A DNA stretch of 21,438 bases from Nitrospiraceae bacterium (GTDB taxonomy: Bacteria; Nitrospirota; Nitrospiria; Nitrospirales; UBA8639): positions 1-21,438 of the forward strand of contig DOFS01000579.1 in assembly GCA_003523945.1 (NCBI GenBank). The letters run 5' to 3'. The notes beneath the pieces were generated by a model. It made no database searches and was not told the DNA's origin. It was given only the letters and a program-made list of their open reading frames with translations. The translations under genes and the position numbers were made by a program. Positions 13,841-21,438 of the stretch are shown piece by piece. Position 1 is the stretch's first letter, and each line of letters begins with the position of its first letter.

Positions 13841-14875
13841 ATGAACACACGTAAACAACGGACCCACGTGTTCCTGTTGCTCCTGGCCGTGCATTTGATT
13901 CTTGTCGGGACTTCATGGGGAGAATCGACATTCATGTCTCCACCCCCAGTGAGTGGTCGAGTGGTTTCCCCGGAAACCATCCTCCCAGCCGATGTTCTGG
14001 CTCGCGTGCAATGGTTTCGGGACGAGCTCGAAGCTATCCGGTTCGAAATGGGAGTCCCGAAGGATCGACGAATCACTCGCATGGCTACGAATGCCTTTCC
14101 GCATGAAGTCTACTTTCAAGCCGCCACGTTATTCATCAAGGCGGATCGCCTTGCGTTAGAGCTGAACGGCAGCACAGGCATTCGTCCGGATCCAGTCGCT
14201 CCGCTAGAGGTTCGTCCTTTCCACACCTGGTTGTTGGTGACGGCAGCGTATAATCGGCTGATGACGGTCAAGACCGAATTGGGCATTCAGGAGCGCTTTC
14301 CCGAGAAACTACAGCCGTCCTCAACCACACCCGTTGAAGTGGGCCGGGCCATCGTGCATAGCAACCGGCAACTTAACCTCATGCTTCAACGTCGATTTGT
14401 GCCCTCGGACGTATTTCAGCAAGTGTTGTGGGGAGTTGAATATGCCAATGCCCTACTTGCCCAATTTCCCGAGGCCCGGAATTCCAGGCTCTCCCCACCC
14501 CTGGAAAGGGGTAAGCTACCCGCCGACGTGTTTCTCCGGCTGGTCGAGTGCTTTGGACGTGTTGAGGAGATCGCTCATCTTTCTGGTATGGAAGTGCTAC
14601 ATCTGGATGTGACAGCCGCACAGCAAGCCGTACTCAACTTCGACATTCAACCCAGTGATGTATACGATTTAGCGACTCTATTGGTCTCTGACTTGACCTA
14701 TTTGTACGGAAAAATCAAAGATCCTCGCTCAATCCAATCTGTTCCTTTTCCGGGTAGAAAATTTCCTTCACATGTCTACCAGCAAACCGCCGTGCTTTTA
14801 GGAAAACTCCGTGAATTGGAGAAACAGGTGAGGGCCAATCCTAATTGGACCCTTGAGCCAACGCTCGCTCATTAG
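13841..14875 (+). CDS. Secreted protein with eight P-x-[DEH]-V helical repeats
   Basis: The 344-residue product begins with a signal peptide (about residues 1-27, ending LVGTSWGES). The rest repeats a motif of the form [LFIV]-P-x-[DEH]-V-[YF] followed by an amphipathic helix. The prolines are at residues 49, 87, 126, 164, 188, 227, 271 and 309: spacing is 38 or 39 in most cases, with one of 24 and one of 44. Examples are LPADVFLRLVECFGRVEEI, QPSDVYDLATLLVSDLTYL and FPSHVYQQTAVLLGKLREL. A helical solenoid or bundle acting as a binding scaffold in the periplasm is likely. A ribosome binding site (AAAGGA) precedes the ATG, and the start lies 13 bases after the previous gene. The family is not named with confidence. 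Confidence 0.82.
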   Translation: MNTRKQRTHVFLLLLAVHLILVGTSWGESTFMSPPPVSGRVVSPETILPADVLARVQWFRDELEAIRFEMGVPKDRRITRMATNAFPHEVYFQAATLFIKADRLALELNGSTGIRPDPVAPLEVRPFHTWLLVTAAYNRLMTVKTELGIQERFPEKLQPSSTTPVEVGRAIVHSNRQLNLMLQRRFVPSDVFQQVLWGVEYANALLAQFPEARNSRLSPPLERGKLPADVFLRLVECFGRVEEIAHLSGMEVLHLDVTAAQQAVLNFDIQPSDVYDLATLLVSDLTYLYGKIKDPRSIQSVPFPGRKFPSHVYQQTAVLLGKLRELEKQVRANPNWTLEPTLAH

Positions 14876-14929
14876 AGGCTGTGTGTGGTTTGCGAAAAAA
14901 TCAACCACTTCCAAATCTCCCTAGCGGGA

Positions 14930-15163
14930 GAAGGGCACAGGATAACATTCTGTCGACTCGTTACCCCGACCGGGGAAACTTATGTCATGGTGGCGCCGAC
15001 GATCACCAAAAACAATTTCATCTTGTTCGATAGCCAGGGCCAGGCCAGAAGGATGGAGGGGGGCGATTAGGAAGGGCACCGCATGCCGTTTGTGGTCCAG
15101 ACCATTGTGAAAGATGGCGGTACCCCCTGGTACATTAAATTCTGGCAATGGATTTCGGGGTAA
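14930..15163 (+). pseudogene. Coding remnant with an in-frame stop (VTPTGETY/NFILFDSQGQAR)
   Basis: One frame reads CRLVTPTGETYVMVAPTIT, then NNFILFDSQGQARRMEGGD, a TAG at 15068-15070, and then continues with EGHRMPFVVQTIVKDGG and WYIKFWQWISG to a stop at 15161-15163. The related remnant at 5631 has Leu at the stop position (AALEGRHR), so TAG is probably a TTG-to-TAG nonsense change. This is the most complete of three relatives in the window. Its start is missing or unclear: the ORF just runs on from the end of the repeat-protein gene. The function of the parent family is unknown. Confidence 0.6.
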
Positions 15164-15198
15164 TCCCGCCACGGAACGTGGCCCCCCCCAGATGTTGG

Positions 15199-15745
15199 TT
15201 AATGCACACGTGAATAGGAGATCTTCACGACTTCCCCCGCTTTTCCCAATCCCGATTTTTTCCATTCTTGGGATAGCCCCCTTTTTTACCATTCATGATG
15301 ATGCTCACCGCATGCATATGCTCGATATGAGCCGCATCAATGTCGGAATCGGGTACCAGCTCGAATTCCAACGTCTTTCCTTCCGATTTTTTCAGCGTCA
15401 TCTTCGGCTGGTTCTCAAGCATACAATAATGAGGCAAGGTGACACGTTTCTGTGAGTCATCGTGATACACCGTCATCATCTCATGAGGCGTCCCCTCAGA
15501 GAGGGTCTCGACTATGGCACTCCCACCGGAAGTCACCCGGTAATGGGCCGTGACCTTTTGCGACTTCTTCCCCATATCCATCACCCCTTCCCACGATCCC
15601 GCAAGCTGCTTCATCTGTTCGAATCCGGAGACCCGACATGCGGTTTTTGCTCCTGGGCCATCGTTTGAATGGAACCGATACCCAAAAGCACACTGACCAG
15701 GAAAAAGATAGTTTTGTTCGATTTTATAGCGACTCCCTCCGTCAT
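15199..15745 (-). pseudogene. DUF1579-like secreted protein, multiply frameshifted
   Basis: The signal peptide is in one frame (KSNKTIFFLVSVLLGIGS, ending near TMAQEQ), the main domain in a second (FEQMKQLAGSWEGVMDMGKK, YRVTSGGSAIVETL, GTPHEMMTVYHDD, YCMLENQPKMTLKK) and the expected C-terminus in a third (QEWKKSGLGKAGEVVKISYS). The first shift lies near 15622-15630 and the second in the A6G5 run near 15279-15289. The best ribosome binding site (GGAGGGA) is followed by ATA at 15725-15727 where ATG is expected; an ATG at 15743-15745 is upstream of it. The residue pattern (W-x-G, SGGSA-VETL, GTPHEM, HYCML-NQP) is that of DUF1579-type exported proteins of about 170 residues. The two shifts could be sequencing errors; together with the lost start they look like decay. 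Confidence 0.7.
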
Positions 15746-15822
15746 GAAAACATGGTGGTGTTGCCCGTGAGGGGGCAACAAGCCCATGGACCACATGAGC
15801 CTTTACGTCAGAAAAAAGTGGA

Positions 15823-16194
15823 TCAGCACTCCATGTCATAAAAAAATTCTTCCTTCGCGATTTTCCCGTTCTCGACGGTATAGAGGCACATTTCTTTTAT
15901 TGTCATGCGCTTTCCTGTGTGTTTGGGCGTCACATCGGCTAAAAAATGGACAATGAACCGATTCCCGTTTGGATAGGGCCCATCGACTTCCCGCTTATGT
16001 ATTTCATGATTTTGTTCCCACCACGTATTTTTTCCTTTGATCGCATCAATCCCCTTTTGAGTTTGGTCCATATTAGGCATCGCCATCGCTTCCACGCTCA
16101 CAATATTGGGACTATAAAGTTTATCGATGGCCTCCTGGTTCTTGCCCTGCTGACAAAGCGAGACGAGTTCTTTTCCGATTTCTAACACTGACAT
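15823..16194 (-). CDS. SnoaL-like (NTF2-fold) protein
   Basis: The 123-residue product starts at the ATG at 16194, placed by AAAGGAG eight bases upstream; an upstream ATG at 16242 would add 16 unrelated residues. The sequence fits a one-domain SnoaL/NTF2-like protein: an N-terminal helix pair (LEIGKELVSLCQQGKNQEAI) leading to LYSPNIVSVEA, a central conserved WWEQNHEIHKREVDGPYP, and paired strands RFIVHFLADVTPK and MTIKEMCLYTVENGKIAKEE. There is no signal peptide, so it is cytoplasmic. Members of this fold are small cone-shaped dimers that bind or isomerise hydrophobic ligands; the substrate here is unknown. It lies just upstream of the DUF1579-like pseudogene on the same strand. Confidence 0.82.
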   Translation of the reverse strand: MSVLEIGKELVSLCQQGKNQEAIDKLYSPNIVSVEAMAMPNMDQTQKGIDAIKGKNTWWEQNHEIHKREVDGPYPNGNRFIVHFLADVTPKHTGKRMTIKEMCLYTVENGKIAKEEFFYDMEC

Positions 16195-16566
16195 GATGAA
16201 ATCTCCTTTGTTGAGGTATGAGATAGATAAAAATGACAACATGGGCCCAAGCCCGGGTTAAACGGAATGCTTAAAGGAATAGCATGCCGCCTCCTAGAAG
16301 TGAGGAATGAAATGAATGGGTTCTCCACCCCCTTATAGGTCTACCCTTCCCCGATAAGACCAATGGTAAATTCCCAATTCGACATTGGGCAATCACGAAA
16401 ACATGGGAAAATGTAATTCCTCTTGAAAATCCTTAAAAAAGGAAGTGGGAAAACCAAAATTTATCGACACGGAAACATACCGGAAGACCATCGCGGAATA
16501 TTAAGGGCAGGCCAGAAGGATATCTGACCCCTGACCCCGAATCGCGATTTAACGAATCCCCTTCTC
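16195..16566. other. Intergenic stretch without a recognisable gene
   Basis: No ORF with a credible start or family match lies here. There is a G+C-rich spot with GGGCCC and CCCGGG next to each other (16242-16256), a palindrome AATCGCGATT (16540-16549) and many A-runs. It should hold the end of the 16567 transcript and the promoter of the SnoaL-like gene, but no clear -35/-10 pair or terminator was identified. Confidence 0.5.
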
Positions 16567-17883
16567 CTAATCGCTGTGAGGTGTTTTCAGGGGAAGAATA
16601 TTTACCTCTGCTTTAGGGTACTTCTTTAACTCTTCTTTCGTGGCCCCTTCAACGAGATCCGTGGGCGAGGATAAACGCAAGTAACTGCCCATGCCGAAGT
16701 GGGTGTTCTTATCAAAGGTGAGACCGGCCATCACCGAATCACCTTTGATTCTGCCTAAGGTCGTTCGGGCCTCATCGTGCGAGCTTGCATGAACCTCAAA
16801 GATGTTGGTTTTAGCCCGTTCAGGTGTCATGAGATGTTCAAAGATCTGCCGTCGTGGGCTCCCCTCGGCCACGGGCCAGACAACGGGAATTAACACATGG
16901 AGTTTGTCCCATTCCTTCGGACCTAATTCCTTTTTCCATTGGCTCATTGCGCTCAACCCCGCTTGTACTTGCAATTCCACGGCGGCTTTCATGGCCTCCG
17001 CAACATAAGGAATGATGTTATGGGCAAATGCCCGATAAGACTGTTCATCACCAGAACCATTTTCGATACAGTCCTGTAAATAATTATTTACCATATCTAA
17101 CATCTTCATGGCTCTCATCGAGGTAGCTTGACCAATATCACTTTTCCCTAAATATTCTTTGATGTTTTCAACATGTTTTTTATATTCAATCAGCGGCTCC
17201 TCCCAACCCTCGGGTCGATTGGCCTCATTGTCAAAATAGGGAGAGATCAAGATAAAGACTCCCATGGGGATGTGCGCAAGGATTTTTTCCATCTCATATC
17301 TGACGGAAGTCGGCGTGATCGTTTCGACAGGACGGTCTCTTCTGTACAGGTAATAGGTACTGCCAACCCCCTCTTTTCCCGGTTCATAGTCACTCGCAAT
17401 GATTAACGGATAAATATTCTGCCCCACGTTTCGAATGAAATTTTGATAATTGTTTTTCCTGAACCAATCCATGTTGCGCATGGCTTCGTATGTTTGTTGT
17501 TTGACATGATCGGCATCCGTTCCAGGACGACCAGACTCTCCTTTTTCTCCCTCGCCAGTAGGCCTCACCCCTTTATAATCCATATACTCCACTTTCTTGC
17601 CACCCGCGTACGAAACACTATCCATCAAAAACTTTTTATACTCCTCGTCTTTTTCGAGTTCTAGGAGGGCTTTAAAATATTCTTTATCCCCCTCTGGATA
17701 AACCTCTTCCGATTCAGAAAAGGCCGGGATAGGTAATAATAGGGTTTGAATAAACAAGCCGGCCCCCAAAATCAATGCAATGGAAAAACCCTTGTGCCTC
17801 ATGAAATGACGGTGTTGGAAAAATGGATATGATGCATGATTGACGAAAAATGGTCGGCGACTCTTGTGAAATTTTTGCAACAT
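16567..17883 (-). CDS. Secreted protein of unknown family, about 440 residues
   Basis: No named family was recognised. From the ATG at 17883 (AGGGACC nearby) the product has 438 residues. It has a basic, aromatic leader of about 27 residues, then a typical signal peptide (MRHKGFSIALILGAGLFIQ, cleavage near PAFSESEE). The ATG at 17802 would start directly at that signal peptide but has no ribosome binding site; an ATG at 17901 is also open. The mature protein is hydrophilic and helical, with segments such as KEYFKALLELEKDEEYKKFL, a Gly-rich loop (PTGEGEKGESGRPGTDAD), WFRKNNYQNFIRNVGQNIY, and AFAHNIIPYVAEAMKAAVEL followed by LHVLIPVVWPVAEGSPRRQI. No metal or catalytic motif is evident. It probably acts in the periplasm. 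Neighbours give no functional hint. Confidence 0.75.
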   Translation of the reverse strand: MLQKFHKSRRPFFVNHASYPFFQHRHFMRHKGFSIALILGAGLFIQTLLLPIPAFSESEEVYPEGDKEYFKALLELEKDEEYKKFLMDSVSYAGGKKVEYMDYKGVRPTGEGEKGESGRPGTDADHVKQQTYEAMRNMDWFRKNNYQNFIRNVGQNIYPLIIASDYEPGKEGVGSTYYLYRRDRPVETITPTSVRYEMEKILAHIPMGVFILISPYFDNEANRPEGWEEPLIEYKKHVENIKEYLGKSDIGQATSMRAMKMLDMVNNYLQDCIENGSGDEQSYRAFAHNIIPYVAEAMKAAVELQVQAGLSAMSQWKKELGPKEWDKLHVLIPVVWPVAEGSPRRQIFEHLMTPERAKTNIFEVHASSHDEARTTLGRIKGDSVMAGLTFDKNTHFGMGSYLRLSSPTDLVEGATKEELKKYPKAEVNILPLKTPHSD

Positions 17884-18024
17884 AGTGAGGTCCCTAATCA
17901 AAAAGAATGGAAAGAAATTTCAACGCGATTTTCCCGCCTATTGTTGGGAATACACCTACAGATAGTCAATTGATTGTTCCCGGATCTTCCATTTTCATAC
18001 TGGTTTAAACGCCGCCAGTCCCGC

Positions 18025-18129
18025 GATCTCAAGGCGCTAGCGCCGTACGTGTCGCCGGCGGTCGAGCAGAAGAGTCGGATTGCGGTCGTCCATTTCTCTC
18101 GCTCTGGCAACACGGCCCTGGCCGCAGCA
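18025..18129 (+). pseudogene. Fragment of a flavodoxin-like gene
   Basis: A short G+C-rich island reads DLKALAPYVSPAVEQKSRIA followed by VVHFSRSGNTALAA. The FSRSGNT core is the phosphate-binding loop by which flavodoxin-fold proteins hold FMN, and the preceding strand (RIAVVHF) fits. Nothing after the loop matches the rest of such a protein, and the flanking DNA is A+T-rich. It is probably the front of a gene left by a recombination event. The assignment rests on one short motif. Confidence 0.42.
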
Positions 18130-18257
18130 GACCAGCCTATGCGAATGAATTACCAGCCACCGTCATGGGAAAAGCTGCTGCCGAGGTGGTTGCTTAATTT
18201 ATAAATAGAAGAATATCATTAAAAACAACGTGAATATCAGAGGACGGCTACTGAGAC

Positions 18258-19211
18258 ATGGACTTTAATAACCCAATGAACTGGAACGAGGATGACCTAG
18301 AGGCGTTAATCGAGAACCAGATTGAGGAACGACTAGATCTTGAATATAAAGCTAGCGATTCCTTGTTAAATTTGACGGATAACAGAAAAAAGGAAGAAGT
18401 AGGCAAAGATGTGTCTGCAATGGCAAATGCTCAAGGGGGAATCATTATTTATGGAATGACTGAGAACAAACAAGGCGATGGGTTCCCAGGAATTCCCAAA
18501 GAGGTAGATGGCAAACTTAATCCAAGGGAAGTATCGAAAGAACGTCTAGAAAATATCATACTGAGTAATGTCACTCCTCGAATATCAAATCTACAGATTA
18601 AAACAATCCAATTAAACAAAATCGCCCCAGAAAATGTGGCTTATTTGGTTTCAATTCCACAAAGTCACATAGGTCATCAGGCCAAAGACAAGAGGTATTA
18701 TAAGCGATTCAATTTTTCTAACATCCCAATGGATGATTATGAAATACGTGATGTCATGAATCGCAGCCGGTATCCTCTAATTACTATAAAAATAACCTGT
18801 GATCGCGCGTCAACTTCGACTTTACGGATAAGTTTAAAGAATGAGGGTGCCATTGCGGCGAGAAACATGAAGTTAGTTCTCTATTGGCCTCCTGAGATTC
18901 AAATTTCAGGGCATCACTTGGAAGGTTTTCAAACGAGCGGAAAAGAAAAAATTGATGGGGAAATTTATGATGTCTACGTTGGGTATTTGAACACCCGTTG
19001 CCTTTTTCCTGATGATGAAGCACAAATCACTAATTTTGGCAAATTTAGATTCGGATACAAATTAGAAAAATACCAAAACGTATCTTCCATAGATCCTTGC
19101 TTGGACCGAAGTCTACGAAACGCTCTTAAACTGAAATGGAAAATTTTTGCTGATGACATGCCTCCTCAGATGGGCCAGATAGACGATATTTATCAAATCC
19201 CAATTCATTAA
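18258..19211 (+). CDS. AlbA_2-domain (Schlafen-like) protein
   Basis: The 317-residue product has an N-terminal AlbA_2 domain at about residues 10-150. Motifs are EERLDLEYKAS (23-33), KDVSAMANAQGGIIIYGM (50-67) and, near the end of the domain, KDKRYYKRFNFSNIPM. AlbA_2 domains are thought to bind nucleic acid and occur in regulators and some defence proteins. The usual C-terminal ATPase-like or winged-helix parts are not apparent; instead residues about 170-317 look like a beta-rich domain (ITIKITCDRASTSTLRISLK, MKLVLYWPPEIQISG). There is no signal peptide. Codon use is much richer in A+T than in the flanking genes, which suggests transfer. The start at 18258 has only a weak ribosome binding site (AGAGGA about 12 bases upstream). 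It stands alone. Confidence 0.8.
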   Translation: MDFNNPMNWNEDDLEALIENQIEERLDLEYKASDSLLNLTDNRKKEEVGKDVSAMANAQGGIIIYGMTENKQGDGFPGIPKEVDGKLNPREVSKERLENIILSNVTPRISNLQIKTIQLNKIAPENVAYLVSIPQSHIGHQAKDKRYYKRFNFSNIPMDDYEIRDVMNRSRYPLITIKITCDRASTSTLRISLKNEGAIAARNMKLVLYWPPEIQISGHHLEGFQTSGKEKIDGEIYDVYVGYLNTRCLFPDDEAQITNFGKFRFGYKLEKYQNVSSIDPCLDRSLRNALKLKWKIFADDMPPQMGQIDDIYQIPIH

Positions 19212-19682
19212 CATTGACAAGAAGTATGGGGATTGGTGAGCCCTGTCCCTTATATTAATTCCTTCTCTATATTAATCCCGCATTTGAGTATACAAATGCG
19301 AGTGCTCCGAAAACAGATACCACGATAGGTTTTCGACAATCCACCCAACCGCACACCCTTTTTACTATTAGGTTAATTCCTTCCTAGACCCAATGTCGAC
19401 CCACTGACAGTAGATCAGTTGGTTTTTCCATGCTTATAGCTTCCAGCACTTTCTAAAAAATGTCTTGAAATAGCTGATCTCCAAGCAATCCACCTTGCAA
19501 CCATTGAAAAATAATGAGTTGGCACATAACGAGGAAATACATCGAGGAGTAGTGTGAGGGCAAATACCAGGTTTGTATCGCGAAAACTTAAAAGGGTATT
19601 CTTTAGGCTTTCCCAATGGTTTACTCTGTTAGGCATTTCCCACTATAAAGACCTCGAACATGAACGCCAGAGAGGAAGCGCG
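19212..19682. other. Intergenic stretch without a recognisable gene
   Basis: Short open frames occur on both strands but none has a ribosome binding site, protein-like composition or a familiar motif. An open frame leading into the peptidase gene from 19554 has no plausible start. The region is rich in A+T like the AlbA_2 gene and probably came with it. No attachment-site repeat was identified. Confidence 0.5.
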
Positions 19683-21020
19683 ATGAAATTTATGGTCTTG
19701 AAAACTCTCTGGCTGTTGTTCCTGTTGATGCCCGCCACGGCGGCCATGGGGCAAAACGTTGACTGGAAGACGACCGTCGGGGAGGCCGTCGACACCTTGC
19801 AGCAGTATCTTCGCTTCAACACCACCAACCCGCCGGGTAATGTCACAGAGGCTGCCGGCTTCCTTCAGAATCTTCTAGAGGGAGAGGGGATCGCGGTCAC
19901 GCGATACGAAGCCGCACCGGGGAAGATCAATCTTGCCGCGCGGCTCAAGGGCTCGGGCAAGGCCAAGCCTATTCTGCTGCTCCATCATATGGATGTGGTG
20001 CCTGCCGACGCCAGCCGCTGGGATTCTGTCGACCCTTTTGGCGGCGAGTTGAAAGACGGCCACATCTGGGGTCGAGGCGCGATCGATATGAAAGGCACGG
20101 GTGTGCTTCAACTCTATGCCTTTCTGACCCTGGCACGGCAGAGAATTGCTCTCGACCGCGATATCATTTTCATGGCGGTGACCGATGAAGAGATTGGTGG
20201 GACGATGGGGACCCGCTTCATACTCGACCACCATTACGAGGAACTTGATCCCGAGTATGTTCTGGATGAGGGGGGATTCGGCAGTCGCGAGATTTTCGTG
20301 AACGGGAAGCTGGTCTTCGGGATCTCCGTGGCGGAGAAGCGGGCGCTCTGGCTCCGTGTGATTGCCCACGGCATCGCCGGGCACGGCTCACAACCACATG
20401 ACCACAATCCAAATGACAAGTTGATGCGTGCGCTTACCCGGCTCTTCAGCACGCCGTTTCCGACCGTCTCCAATGCAGTTCTTGACGCACTCGAGACCCG
20501 ACTCGGCACGCTTGCACCAAACCAGTTCACGAACGCCATCCGGCAGACGACGGTCTCGCTCACCTCGCTTCGGTCGGGTGTAGGCGATCCTCCCAAGGCG
20601 AATGTCATCCCCTCGCTGGCCGTTGCGACTCTCGACGCCCGTTTGCTGCCTGGCATGGATGCCGAAGCCTTTCTGGCGGAGATGAAGTCCAGGCTGGGCG
20701 ATGAAATCGAAGTTGAGGTCATTCACCCTGCGAGTCAGTCCGTCGTCACGCCTCATGACACCGGGATGTTTCGAGCGCTTTCCGGGGCCATCACACGGCA
20801 TCATCCCGACGCGACCGTTGTGCCGCTGATTATTCCTTACGGAACCGATTCGAGGATGTTTCGTCTGCGCGGGGCCAAGTGCTATGGCATCCTTCCCCTT
20901 GTGCTCAGCACTGAACTCGCCACGTCCATCCATGGTGACGCTGAGCGAATCCCTGTCGACCAATTCGAAACGGGAATCCGAATTTATTACGAGACCCTGG
21001 TTGAAGTCGCAGCCCGCTAG
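19683..21020 (+). CDS. Secreted M20-family metallopeptidase
   Basis: M20 enzymes are zinc-dependent exopeptidases or amidohydrolases. The start at 19683 follows GAGGAA by six bases, and the product (445 residues) opens with a signal peptide (about residues 1-22, ending ATAAMG), so it acts in the periplasm or outside. The catalytic domain shows HHMDVVPAD with metal ligand His102 and Asp104, GRGAIDMKG with bridging Asp135, TDEEIGG with catalytic Glu169 and ligand Glu170, VLDEGGFG, and the C-terminal SIHGDAERIP with the last histidine ligand. The dimerisation domain lies between, from about residue 220. Length and layout suit the carboxypeptidase Ss1/CPG2-like branch; the substrate is not determined. 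The gene is richer in G+C than its left neighbour and stands alone. Confidence 0.92.
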   Translation: MKFMVLKTLWLLFLLMPATAAMGQNVDWKTTVGEAVDTLQQYLRFNTTNPPGNVTEAAGFLQNLLEGEGIAVTRYEAAPGKINLAARLKGSGKAKPILLLHHMDVVPADASRWDSVDPFGGELKDGHIWGRGAIDMKGTGVLQLYAFLTLARQRIALDRDIIFMAVTDEEIGGTMGTRFILDHHYEELDPEYVLDEGGFGSREIFVNGKLVFGISVAEKRALWLRVIAHGIAGHGSQPHDHNPNDKLMRALTRLFSTPFPTVSNAVLDALETRLGTLAPNQFTNAIRQTTVSLTSLRSGVGDPPKANVIPSLAVATLDARLLPGMDAEAFLAEMKSRLGDEIEVEVIHPASQSVVTPHDTGMFRALSGAITRHHPDATVVPLIIPYGTDSRMFRLRGAKCYGILPLVLSTELATSIHGDAERIPVDQFETGIRIYYETLVEVAAR

Positions 21021-21291
21021 ACATTGGTTTCGCTACATAACCGTCCACAATGGCCATAATTTGTAACGGCTTTTCCACTGTGATCCATCGAATCTCCAGC
21101 ACCTGCTCGGCCCCGAATCCAGCCCTCTCCCCTCCACCCCCTGCCTTCCAACTTCTTCTTTTCCTGACCCCATACTCTCAGTACCGCATTCATTATTGGT
21201 TTTCAGAAGAGATGGGGCTGGAATCGAGGTTGTCGCAGTAGTCTGTCTCCCCTTCCTGGTCTTGGAGCACTTTCAAAATCGACCTTCTTGT

Positions 21292-21438
21292 ATGATGGCA
21301 GCGTTACAGCAATTTCTGCAGTACTCATTCGCCAGTCGCGTGAATCGTGGCTTTTTAAGAGCACCGCATCCTATCCCCGAACAGAAATTGCACTTATTAG
21401 AAGAACGTTTACGTCAAAAAAGTATTGACAGTAGCAAG
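21292..21438 (+). CDS. Partial ORF leaving the window
   Basis: An ATG pair at 21292-21297 opens a frame of 49 codons that runs off the end without a stop. It reads MMAALQQFLQYSFASRVNRG and ends near LLEERLRQKSIDSS. The composition is protein-like with a helical, basic C-terminal part. The only ribosome-binding-like stretch (TTGGAG) is too far upstream, so the true start is uncertain. No family can be named from this piece. Positions 21021-21291 before it contain nothing supportable. Confidence 0.4.
   Translation, partial: MMAALQQFLQYSFASRVNRGFLRAPHPIPEQKLHLLEERLRQKSIDSSK

Noticed and set aside
16503..16520. A short match (AGGCCAGAAGGAT) to the remnant at 14930-15163
   Set aside because: The identity is too short to tell from chance and no protein-level similarity surrounds it.
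20388..20963. A 191-codon minus-strand frame inside the M20 peptidase gene
   Set aside because: It lies within a gene with complete catalytic motifs and high G+C content; it has no independent support.
1..21438. CRISPR array, tRNA or rRNA genes
   Set aside because: No regularly spaced short direct repeats and no tRNA- or rRNA-like sequence was noticed on either strand; this was judged by eye, without a covariance-model search.

Overview
The window is a chromosomal accessory region of a Gram-negative bacterium: several products carry Sec-type signal peptides and there are inner-membrane antiporters of the NhaA and KefC/YbaL type. No rRNA, tRNA or phylogenetic marker gene was found. The overall style (many small lineage-specific secreted proteins, Shine-Dalgarno sites of the AAAGGAG type, intergenic repeat debris) reminds me of Nitrospira, perhaps a marine one given nhaA. 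That is an inference of low confidence.

Layout. At the left edge a signal-peptide gene runs off the window on the minus strand, possibly behind a small upstream ORF. Then come nhaA (483-1853, +) and a secreted three-repeat protein (2024-2866, +), which converge on a beta-hydroxyacid dehydrogenase of the glyoxylate/succinic-semialdehyde reductase type (3047-3943, -). Divergent from it is an aquaporin-family channel with a Cys/His tail (4140-4967, +), followed by a tiny CxC...CxxC protein (5007-5237, +). Positions 5238-5778 hold no intact gene but contain an inverted-repeat element and a degenerate coding fragment.

A LysR regulator (5779-6690, -) is divergent from a secreted DUF3300 protein (6823-7938, +). 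The whole intergenic region between them, including a dyad operator candidate, leader and first codons, is duplicated without net gaps at 10519-10716, in front of an unrelated secreted protein (10671-11669, +). Between the two copies lie a G+C-rich kefC/ybaL-like antiporter (8230-9966, +) and the 3' remnant of an IS3-family transposase (10149-10529, -).

From 10671 to 14875 a same-strand series encodes exported proteins: the 10671 gene, a small two-repeat protein (11809-12315) related to the 2024 product, a broken tandem copy of it (12461-12735), a beta-rich secreted protein (13261-13827) and, 13 bases later, a protein built of eight roughly 38-residue helical repeats (13841-14875). Relics follow: a fragment with an in-frame stop (14930-15163) and a DUF1579-like pseudogene with several lesions (15199-15745, -). 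Then come a SnoaL-like protein (15823-16194, -) and an unrecognised secreted protein (16567-17883, -).

The right end is mosaic: a flavodoxin-like scrap, an A+T-rich AlbA_2-domain gene (18258-19211, +), a G+C-rich secreted M20 peptidase (19683-21020, +) and a partial ORF leaving the window. The most promising theme is a possible LysR-controlled set of exported proteins that spread by copying promoter, leader and start codon as one unit, in a neighbourhood rich in duplication and decay.
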